Below, in pieces: positions 30,589 to 36,907 of a stretch of DNA of 36,907 bases; the stretch's first letter is position 1, and the number at the start of each line of letters is the position of its first letter. This DNA is from an uncultured Bacilli bacterium (GTDB taxonomy: Bacteria; Bacillota_I; Bacilli_A; RF39; UBA660). The DNA is taken from assembly GCA_944363925.1 (NCBI GenBank), contig CALVVS010000009.1:1-36907 (forward strand), in the 5' to 3' direction. The notes below the pieces were generated by a model. The model had not been told where the DNA came from and did no database searches. It was given only the letters and a program-made list of their open reading frames with translations. The translations under genes were made by a program, and so were the position numbers.

Positions 30589-33087
30589 ATGAAGAATTTA
30601 AAAAAGAAAATAATTAATGGCTTTCTTCTACTTTTAGTTGGTGTATCATGTATTCCTAGTATAACAGTACAAGCTAAAACATATAATGATACATTTAATG
30701 AAAAATCCCAGTATATTAAGGGTGATTATATTCTTAAAGTAAAAGGAAGTACGAGAAAATATCAACAAATGACCGTTATTACAAGGAATAGCGACAATCA
30801 GTTTGTCTATTGTATCGAGCCAGGCACTCCAATAGCTAGTGGCTCTACTATCTATCAGGGGCAAGACTTCAATCAGTCTTATATTGCTAATATAACAAAT
30901 GAGCAATGGCGAAGAATTAGTTTACTTGCATACTACGGTTACGGATATGCTAATCATACCGATATTAAATGGTATTCTGTAACCCAGTTCCTTATTTGGC
31001 AAACAGTCCCACACGGATACGACATTTATTTTACAGATAAATTGGACGGAAACCGTATTACAAAATATACTGATGAAATTAATGAGTTAAATCGTTTAGT
31101 TGCTGAACACGATATTACTCCTAGATTTAATCAAGATACTATTGACATGACTATCGGCGAAACAATAGAATTAACCGATGCTAATAATGTCTTAAATAAA
31201 TTTGAAATTAAAAGTACTGATGGTGTAAGTGCTAGTATTAATGGTAATAAATTAAGTATTACTGCTAATGAAGTTGGTAACGGTAATATTACTATTACTA
31301 AAAGAGATAAAAATATGTCTAGTCCTGCTATCGTGTATGTTCACCCAAAAAGTCAAGATTTAATGTCAAGAGGATATTACGATCCTATTGATAGAGATTT
31401 AAAAATAAATATTGTTGGTGGTAAGGTGTCAGTAAAAAAAGTTGATGCTGACACAGGTTTAGGTATCGCACAAGGCGACGCTACCCTAGACGGAGCTATA
31501 TTTGGTATTTATTCTATGGACGGTAAACGTGTCGGTCAAATAGAATCGGTTGGTGGCGAATATGTCATGAGTGATTATCTACCAAGTTTAGGTACTTTCT
31601 ATTTACAAGAAGAAAAAGCATCTACTGGATACGAATTAAACGAAACAAAGTATTACTTTGAAATCACGAAAGATGACTTATATCCTCTTGTTGACGTAAG
31701 TGAGAAAGTTATAGAAAGAGATTTAAAAATATTTAAGGTTTACGCATCAGATCAAACTGGTTTCTTAACTGGCGAGGCTAACGTAACTTTTGATATTTAT
31801 TTAAAATCTAGTGGCGAAAAAGTAACTAGTATTACTACTGATGAAAAGGGATATGCTACTGCAACACTTCCTTATGGTACATATACTATTAAACAAGTTA
31901 CTAGTACTCAAGACCATGAATTTGTAAAGGATTTTGAAATTACAGTAAATGAAAGTTCTGACGATCCTATCTATAAATTGCTTGCAAATGCTGAAATTAA
32001 AGCTAAATTAAAAGTTGTAAAGGTAGATAAAGAAACAGGTAATATCATTGCTAGAAGTGGTATTAAATTCAAAATATTTGATGTAGATAATAATGAGTAT
32101 GTATGTCAAACTACTGATAAAGTACAATGTGAATTTATGACTAATGAAGATGGTATTTTAATGACACCACTTCCTTTAAGTTCTGGTACTTATAAACTTG
32201 AAGAAGTAGATCAAGCACTAGACGGCTATCTATGGAATAAACAGTCTAAAGAATTTACTATTGGCGAGGATTCAGAATTAATTACTGATCCTACTTATGG
32301 AGTTATCTTTGAAACACAATTTGAAAATGAACAAGTCAAAGGACAAGTTGAAATTTTTAAAAATGGCGAGAAAGTTGTTTTTGAAAACGGAAGTTATCAC
32401 TATGAGAAAATTAAACTTGACGGTGCTGTTTTTGAATTAAGAGCTAGTGAAGATATTATCGCTGGTGGTAAAAAATACTACTCTAAAGGCGAATTAATCG
32501 CTACATTAACTACTGATGAAAAGGGATATGCTTCTTTAGGCGATATGCTATTACCTTTAGGAAAATACAACCTAAAAGAAGTTAAATCTAATCATAATAA
32601 CATTATTGATCCTAACACTTATGAATTTGAATTAAAATATAAAGACCAATATACTGGTGTAGTATATCAAACATTTACTTTAAATAATGAATATAGCAAA
32701 GGTACTTTAGAATTTACTAAAACCGACCTTTCTACTGGCGAGCCACTTCCTAATACTAAAATAGAAATATTTAAAGAAGATGGTACAAAGGTATTCGAGG
32801 GCTATACTGACAAAGACGGTAAAATTATTATAGATGATATGCCTATCGGAAAATACTATCTAATTGAAAGTGAAGCACCAGAGGGCTATATCTTAAATAC
32901 TGAAAAACAATTCTTTGAAATTACAGAGGACGGTCAAATTATTAAATCAACTATGACTAATGAAAAAGAAATTGAAGTACCTAATACTGGAGTAAATGCT
33001 ATTGATATTACTTACGTTTTAGGTGGTCTTGCTATTCTAGGTGGAATTGGAGCAATCATATATGAAAAAAAGAAAAATAAAAAATAG
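30589..33087 (+). CDS. Cell-wall-anchored thioester/Cna-B adhesin or pilin
   Basis: 832 residues. A signal peptide (about 1-29) is followed by a thioester domain (about 32-155): Cys75 in VYCIEPG and Gln133 in TQFLIW match the residues that form the internal thioester, which binds host or surface amines covalently. A Big_2-like segment (about 175-240) follows, then about five Cna-B/SpaA-type domains to residue 790, with Lys and Glu at the places expected for isopeptide bonds (for example VKKVDADTG and YLQEEKASTGYEL). The C-terminus has the sorting signal VPNTG (797-801), a membrane helix and a lysine tail. The sortase gene overlaps its end. ICEs of Firmicutes often carry such adhesins to hold mating cells. 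Confidence 0.93.
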   Translation: MKNLKKKIINGFLLLLVGVSCIPSITVQAKTYNDTFNEKSQYIKGDYILKVKGSTRKYQQMTVITRNSDNQFVYCIEPGTPIASGSTIYQGQDFNQSYIANITNEQWRRISLLAYYGYGYANHTDIKWYSVTQFLIWQTVPHGYDIYFTDKLDGNRITKYTDEINELNRLVAEHDITPRFNQDTIDMTIGETIELTDANNVLNKFEIKSTDGVSASINGNKLSITANEVGNGNITITKRDKNMSSPAIVYVHPKSQDLMSRGYYDPIDRDLKINIVGGKVSVKKVDADTGLGIAQGDATLDGAIFGIYSMDGKRVGQIESVGGEYVMSDYLPSLGTFYLQEEKASTGYELNETKYYFEITKDDLYPLVDVSEKVIERDLKIFKVYASDQTGFLTGEANVTFDIYLKSSGEKVTSITTDEKGYATATLPYGTYTIKQVTSTQDHEFVKDFEITVNESSDDPIYKLLANAEIKAKLKVVKVDKETGNIIARSGIKFKIFDVDNNEYVCQTTDKVQCEFMTNEDGILMTPLPLSSGTYKLEEVDQALDGYLWNKQSKEFTIGEDSELITDPTYGVIFETQFENEQVKGQVEIFKNGEKVVFENGSYHYEKIKLDGAVFELRASEDIIAGGKKYYSKGELIATLTTDEKGYASLGDMLLPLGKYNLKEVKSNHNNIIDPNTYEFELKYKDQYTGVVYQTFTLNNEYSKGTLEFTKTDLSTGEPLPNTKIEIFKEDGTKVFEGYTDKDGKIIIDDMPIGKYYLIESEAPEGYILNTEKQFFEITEDGQIIKSTMTNEKEIEVPNTGVNAIDITYVLGGLAILGGIGAIIYEKKKNKK

Positions 33088-33700
33088 AAAGTTGAGCCGA
33101 GTTTTTATTATCGGCTCTCTTTTCATATTATTAGGTATTACACTTATATCTTTAAAAATCTATTCTAATTATTATTTAGATAAACAAGAAGATAAAGCTA
33201 TCCAAGAATATTTAGATTATAAACCTGATACTACGGTTAAGGTTGATAATTCTACTACCACTATTAAAGAGGAAAAAGAAACAGTAACTTATAACTATAT
33301 TGCTGTACTTGATATTCCTAAAATCAATTTGAAACGTGGCTTATTTCCTATCAACGATAAAAATAATAATGTAGATAAAAACGTAGAGATATTACAAAAT
33401 TCTGATATGCCAAATGTTACAAATGGTACACTAGCACTAGCTGGACACTCTGGTAATTCACGAATTGCTTATTTTCATAAGTTATACAAATTAAAAGAAA
33501 ACGATCAAGTATATATCTACTATCAAAATGAAAAATATATTTATCAAGTTTCAAAAATTGAACGACAAGATAAAGACGGTACTATTAGTTTTACAAAAAC
33601 AAAAGATACTACCGAATTAATACTAACTACTTGCGACCAACAAAATAAAGGTAAACAAATAGTAGTTGTCGCTAAACTAGTAGATAAAATCCCCTACTGA
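33062..33700 (+). CDS. Sortase, lacking the usual catalytic arginine
   Basis: 212 residues from the ATG at 33062 (GGAG 9 nt before it), overlapping the adhesin gene by 26 bp. One N-terminal membrane helix (about 17-37) is followed by the sortase barrel. Catalytic His129 (LAGHSGN) and Cys191 (LILTTCDQQ) are clear. The arginine expected on the next strand is absent: after Cys191 the protein reads NKGKQIVVVAKLVDKIPY with Lys198 and Gln199 at that place and no arginine to the end. Its likely substrate is the VPNTG adhesin. Confidence 0.88.
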   Translation: MKKRKIKNRKLSRVFIIGSLFILLGITLISLKIYSNYYLDKQEDKAIQEYLDYKPDTTVKVDNSTTTIKEEKETVTYNYIAVLDIPKINLKRGLFPINDKNNNVDKNVEILQNSDMPNVTNGTLALAGHSGNSRIAYFHKLYKLKENDQVYIYYQNEKYIYQVSKIERQDKDGTISFTKTKDTTELILTTCDQQNKGKQIVVVAKLVDKIPY

Positions 33701-33714
33701 AAGGAGGAGCTATA

Positions 33715-33948
33715 TTGAGAAAAAAACAATTTGATAAAGACTTCGAGTTTGTTTTGAATAAGAAACAGAAAAATCATTTAATAGACAAATCAAATGCTCT
33801 TACTGTTAGTGGAGCTGAATACATAAGGCTCTTAATTGAACAAGATATTTTATTAGAAGAACTAAAAACGACTAAAGAAAAATCAGTTGAATTAAGTAGT
33901 AAACTTCTTGCTGTTCAAGATAAGCTGAAACGTAAAGATAAACTTTAA
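33715..33948 (+). CDS. MobC-like relaxosome accessory protein
   Basis: 77 residues from a TTG start behind AAAGGAGGAGC. An N-terminal ribbon-helix-helix-like segment (FEFVLNKKQKNHLIDKSNAL, with GAEYIRLLI) is followed by a coiled-coil tail (about 48-75). Such small proteins bind the transfer origin with the relaxase; the family link rests on size, pattern and context. The stop overlaps the next start by one base (TAATG). Confidence 0.65.
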   Translation: MRKKQFDKDFEFVLNKKQKNHLIDKSNALTVSGAEYIRLLIEQDILLEELKTTKEKSVELSSKLLAVQDKLKRKDKL

Positions 33949-34391
33949 TGGCTGATAATCACAAATATTATTATTTAAAGCTAAAAGACAACTTTTTTGA
34001 TAGTGAAGAACTAATTATACTTGAATCTCAAGAAAACGGTTACATCTATTCTAATATTCTCTTAAAGCTCTATCTTAAAAGTTTAAAAAATGATGGTCGA
34101 TTACTTTTTAATAATAAAATCCCATATAATCCTAATTTAATTGCAAAAGTAATAAGACATAATTCAAATGACGTTGAAAAAGCCCTTAAAATTTTTGAGG
34201 CTCTTGGACTTATTGAAATCTTACAAAACGGTACTATTTATATGTCTGATATACAGTCATATATAGGTAAAAGTTCTACCGAAGCTGACCGTAAACGTGA
34301 ATATCGCAAACGTATTGAAATGGAAAAAGGACAAATGTCCGTACATTGTCCCCTAGAGATAGAGAAAGAGTTAAAACTAGATATAGATTAG
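33948..34391 (+). CDS. Replisome-organiser-type protein (short form)
   Basis: 147 residues. The N-terminal winged-helix domain of phage replisome organisers is clear (KYYYLKLKDNFFDSEELIILE to about 105, with GLIEILQNGTIYMSDIQSYIG). The DRKREYRKRI helix and a Cys-containing acidic tail follow. Family members in phages and ICEs are often 200 to 300 residues, with a C-terminal helicase-loading part that is missing here. It would act at initiation of replication of the excised circle. It is translationally coupled to the MobC-like gene. Confidence 0.8.
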   Translation: MADNHKYYYLKLKDNFFDSEELIILESQENGYIYSNILLKLYLKSLKNDGRLLFNNKIPYNPNLIAKVIRHNSNDVEKALKIFEALGLIEILQNGTIYMSDIQSYIGKSSTEADRKREYRKRIEMEKGQMSVHCPLEIEKELKLDID

Positions 34392-34406
34392 CCAATAAAA
34401 AAAGGA

Positions 34407-35144
34407 GTGATATATATTATAGATAATATAAAATTATTATATGGAGATAGTAATTTATTAATAAAAGATATTAAAGATAATTCTATCGATTTAATTATCA
34501 TAGATCCACCATATTTATTAAATATGGACGGTGGTAAAAAAGGAAAAAGCAGGTTTGCTAAAACTCTATTATCATTAGAAAAAGAATTAACAGATGCTGA
34601 CTTAATTGATAACTATGATTTATCCATATTAAATGAGTTTATTAGAATACAAGATAAAGTAAACATCTATATATGGTGTAATCTTGCTCAAATAAGACAG
34701 TATTTAGATTTTTTTATCGGCGAGCATAACTGTTCTTATGAAATTATAATTTGGAATAAAACTAATGCTATGCCACTTTTTAATAATAAATACCTTAATG
34801 ATAAAGAATATTGTCTTTACTTTAGAAAACGTGGATACTGTAATCCTACTAATTACAAACTAGCTAAAACAGTTTATTATTTACCAACTACTCAAAAGGA
34901 AAAAAGACTATATAAACACCCCACAATTAAACCTTTAGAAATTATAGAATCGCTAGTATTAAATAGCTCTCGTGAAAACGAAACTATCCTAGACTGTTTT
35001 ATGGGATCAGGTACTACTGGAGTAGCTGTTATTCGTGCTGGTGGTAATCGTAAATTTATCGGTATAGAAAAAAATAAAGATTATTTTTTAACAGCAAAGA
35101 AAAGAATTGAAGATACTTTAAAAGATAAGGAGGACAAGTTATGA
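34407..35144 (+). CDS. DNA methyltransferase, beta class (orphan)
   Basis: About 245 residues. The catalytic motif IIIDPPYLLN is near the N-terminus (about 30-40) and the AdoMet motif DCFMGSGTTGVA near the C-terminus (about 200), the order of the beta class. DPPY points to N6-adenine. No restriction enzyme gene is adjacent, so it is orphan. The start is unclear: GTG 34407 overlaps the ribosome site GGAG itself, while ATT 34416 has the right spacing, so a rare ATT start is possible. The product overlaps the next gene by four bases. Confidence 0.88.
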   Translation: MIYIIDNIKLLYGDSNLLIKDIKDNSIDLIIIDPPYLLNMDGGKKGKSRFAKTLLSLEKELTDADLIDNYDLSILNEFIRIQDKVNIYIWCNLAQIRQYLDFFIGEHNCSYEIIIWNKTNAMPLFNNKYLNDKEYCLYFRKRGYCNPTNYKLAKTVYYLPTTQKEKRLYKHPTIKPLEIIESLVLNSSRENETILDCFMGSGTTGVAVIRAGGNRKFIGIEKNKDYFLTAKKRIEDTLKDKEDKL

Positions 35145-35362
35145 ATTTAACTAATAACTTTAAAAAAGAATTTGATAATTATGTTATGAGTGTTGCTAAA
35201 GAATACGACTGTGATTTGTCTAAAGATGATTTACAAATAATTTACGACAGTTTCTTTCACAAAGACGTAGGAATTATCCCACCAATGATTAGTAGTAAAG
35301 TTCAAGACTTTAAATATTATAAAGAACAAAACCTTACTAAAGATCAAGATATGGAAAAATAA
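35141..35362 (+). CDS. Hypothetical acidic protein between methyltransferase and ArdC-like genes
   Basis: 73 residues, soluble, mostly helical, rich in Asp, Lys and Tyr, with no recognised motif and one cysteine. Start and stop overlap both neighbours (ATGA at 35141 and TAATG at 35360-35364), so the three genes are made as one unit. The family is unknown to me; a small partner of either neighbour is a guess. Confidence 0.6.
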   Translation: MNLTNNFKKEFDNYVMSVAKEYDCDLSKDDLQIIYDSFFHKDVGIIPPMISSKVQDFKYYKEQNLTKDQDMEK

Positions 35363-36393
35363 TGAATAAATATGCTAAAACACAATTTGATAAAATCAAA
35401 GAATTAAAAAAGCAAATTCCTACTTCTGATGATAAAGAACAATTAGAAAAGGATATTTTGTCTATTACCGAAGATTTAAAAAATAAAGCTATTGAATTAT
35501 TTAATAATCCATCTAACATTAAATTATTTTTAGATAATATAGGAAAGTTTAATAATTATAGTCATAATAATATTTTATTAATATTCTTACAAAAACCTGA
35601 TGCTACTTTTGTAGCCCCTTTTCAAACATATAAAAAATTAGGATATTCAGTTAAGAAACAACCTGATTCTATTTCTATTATTGTCCCTCGTTTTAGTACC
35701 ATAGTACAAGATAACAGGGATAATACTTTAAAATACTATAATTCTCTATCTGATGAAGAAAAACAAATGTATAAAAATAAAAATAATGACACTTTTACAT
35801 TTCATCATAAAAAACTATCATATTTTTCATTAGGTACTGTTTTTGATATATCTGATAGTACTATGCCTTATGAAGATATTAAAGAAAAATTACACCCTAA
35901 AGTTGATAATGAAAATGCAAAAGAATATCTTAATACCCTAGAGGAGCTAGTTAAAGATAATGGCTTTAATTTGAAATATAAAACTGGTATTAAAGAAGAT
36001 GGATACTGTAATTTTCAAGAGAAAGAAATAGTTATAAATTCTAATCAAACTAATCTTGTAAAATTTAAAACCTTACTTCACGAATTTGCTCACTCTCTAG
36101 CTCATACTAATTTAGAAAAAAATTATAAAGAATATCAAAACAATAGAAATAAATATGAAATCGAAGCCGAATCGATCGCTTATGTTGTATCAAATTACTT
36201 TAATCTTAATGTGCCTGAATTTAGCGAAACATATCTTTACAGTTGGTCGAGAAATAAAGACTTTAAAGAAATAGATTCATCTTTAGAAACAATTTGTAAT
36301 TATAGTCAAATGATTATTAGCAAAATCAATGATAAAATGAAAGATAAAGATTTAGATTATTCTATTCAAAATTCAAACGAAGTGGCTATCTAA
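35362..36393 (+). CDS. ArdC-like antirestriction protein with metallopeptidase domain
   Basis: 343 residues. The N-terminal ArdC-type ssDNA-binding domain (about 45-160) has KFNNYSHNNILLIFLQKP and FQTYKKLGYSVKK. The C-terminal zinc metallopeptidase (about 180-320) has HEFAHSLAH (His240, Glu241, His244) and a third ligand region EAESIAYVV. ArdC proteins protect incoming single-stranded DNA from restriction during conjugation. It is a bit longer than the usual ArdC (about 300) with a charged middle. It is the third gene of the methyltransferase unit. Confidence 0.85.
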   Translation: MNKYAKTQFDKIKELKKQIPTSDDKEQLEKDILSITEDLKNKAIELFNNPSNIKLFLDNIGKFNNYSHNNILLIFLQKPDATFVAPFQTYKKLGYSVKKQPDSISIIVPRFSTIVQDNRDNTLKYYNSLSDEEKQMYKNKNNDTFTFHHKKLSYFSLGTVFDISDSTMPYEDIKEKLHPKVDNENAKEYLNTLEELVKDNGFNLKYKTGIKEDGYCNFQEKEIVINSNQTNLVKFKTLLHEFAHSLAHTNLEKNYKEYQNNRNKYEIEAESIAYVVSNYFNLNVPEFSETYLYSWSRNKDFKEIDSSLETICNYSQMIISKINDKMKDKDLDYSIQNSNEVAI

Positions 36394-36406
36394 ATATCTA
36401 TATCTA

Positions 36407-36415
36407 TGGTATAAT
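36407..36415 (+). promoter_or_regulatory. Extended -10 promoter of the last two small genes
   Basis: TGGTATAAT, a perfect -10 with a TGn extension, 40 bp before the ATG at 36456. There is no good -35 element, as is usual for this class. Confidence 0.6.
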
Positions 36416-36455
36416 TATCTAAACGACAAATAGTAATTTGTTGAGGAGGTCAATT

Positions 36456-36623
36456 ATGAATAAGAAAAATGACACAATAACAAAAACAGTTAAAACTGGT
36501 ATTACTTTTGGAAGTGCGTTAGCAATGGTTATCAGTTATGTAAATTGGCATTCAGTTGGTTGGGCAATTGTTCATGGATTAATGAGTTGGGTGTATGTCA
36601 TTTACTATATAATTAGATATTAA
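36456..36623 (+). CDS. Small membrane protein
   Basis: 55 residues from the ATG behind GAGGAGG. Two hydrophobic segments (about 14-27 and 32-52) are joined by a short WHSVGWAIVHG turn. Similar tiny proteins ending in a SWVYVIYY-type stretch are found in many bacteria without a known function. It may be part of the element or chromosomal. Confidence 0.7.
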   Translation: MNKKNDTITKTVKTGITFGSALAMVISYVNWHSVGWAIVHGLMSWVYVIYYIIRY

Positions 36624-36843
36624 ATTACAATTTGTGATAGATTAGGAGGTGGAAAAATGTATAAAACAGTTGTTATAGAGTATTCACCAAAGGCAGATGA
36701 TATGGCACAAAAAGTAGAAGAAAAAGCAAATGAAATGTTACAAGATGGTTATGAGCTAGTTACTATGTCAATTACAGGAACAGCAAAAGCAATTTTAGTA
36801 TTTAAAAAAGGTTTGAAAAAAAGTTTTATATAAATTACAATTT
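36621..36843 (+). repeat. 13-bp direct repeat at two stop codons
   Basis: TAAATTACAATTT is at 36621-36633 and again at 36831-36843, 210 bp apart, each time beginning with the stop codon of a small gene. Confidence 0.6.
36657..36833 (+). CDS. Small DUF4177-like protein
   Basis: 58 residues, with ATTAGGAGGTGG ahead of the ATG. It begins MYKTVVIEYSPKADDMAQKV and ends with a beta strand and a basic tail. The pattern beta-helix-beta-beta with a GYELVTMSI stretch resembles DUF4177-type proteins (small, soluble, unknown role). It lies 33 bp behind the small membrane protein and shares its transcript. Confidence 0.75.
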   Translation: MYKTVVIEYSPKADDMAQKVEEKANEMLQDGYELVTMSITGTAKAILVFKKGLKKSFI

Positions 36844-36872
36844 TATAGTTATTGATTTATAGTAATTTACCG

Positions 36873-36902
36873 AAAAGATTGTCAGTAATGACAGTCTTTT
36901 TT
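36873..36902 (+). terminator. Terminator of the small-gene pair
   Basis: AAAAGATTGTCA (36873-36884) pairs with TGACAGTCTTTT (36889-36900), one T-G pair, loop 4 nt, with T residues following. Confidence 0.88.
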
Positions 36903-36907
36903 GTACG

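Overview
The window is low-GC Gram-positive DNA from a member of the Firmicutes/Bacilli, most likely an uncultured host-associated (gut-type) lineage. This is inferred from the very AT-rich bases, the sigma-A type promoters, the strong AAGGAGG ribosome sites, and a gene set that includes RNase J, YlbJ, YlxM-FtsY, an XRE-rich regulator set, and a sortase with its substrate. TGA is used as a stop (17720-18154 and 33062-33700), so this is the standard code and not that of the mycoplasmas.

Positions 1 to about 25,990 look like chromosomal core. In order they carry: a Lon-like PDZ protease divergent from ylbJ; an orphan GspE/PilB-type ATPase; a single-pass membrane protein with a small beta domain; an alkylation-repair pair (tag, ogt); an ABC exporter; a cell-surface thiol cluster (rhodanese plus double-thioredoxin protein) bracketed by two membrane-anchored XRE regulators; a surface protein broken by one frameshift; a P-type calcium ATPase; tRNA-Glu; a membrane J-protein; ackA; tRNA-Arg(CCG); a four-gene operon ftsY-ylxM-HerA-like ATPase-membrane protein; an unknown coiled-coil protein; rnj; and an unknown gene coupled to eno. 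Genes are tightly packed, and many intrinsic terminators begin inside the coding sequence so that the stop codon lies in the hairpin.

At 25,996 a tRNA-Arg(TCT) gene with a good promoter is cut at its anticodon loop. Beyond it lies foreign DNA running to the end of the window: a short tail that looks like the end of a tyrosine integrase, palindromes, a complete tRNA-Arg(TCT), and then an integrative conjugative element (ICE). The part seen holds a leftward operon of three unknown small genes; four small XRE-type or unknown control genes; a promoter followed by a 15-codon leader peptide and two successive terminators ahead of a sigma-like/ArpU-like regulator; a surface module (anchored Thr/Pro-rich protein, 832-residue thioester/Cna-B adhesin, sortase); a transfer/replication start (MobC-like protein, phage replisome-organiser-type protein); and a protection module (orphan beta-class DNA methyltransferase, unknown 73-residue protein, ArdC-like antirestriction metallopeptidase). 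Conjugation ATPases, relaxase and the other attachment end would lie to the right, outside the window.

The observations most worth a second look are the tRNA break paired with an apparently element-borne replacement tRNA, the stacked attenuators, the sortase without a recognisable catalytic arginine, the thiol cluster with a five-cysteine membrane regulator, and the coupling of a HerA-like ATPase to the SRP-receptor operon.
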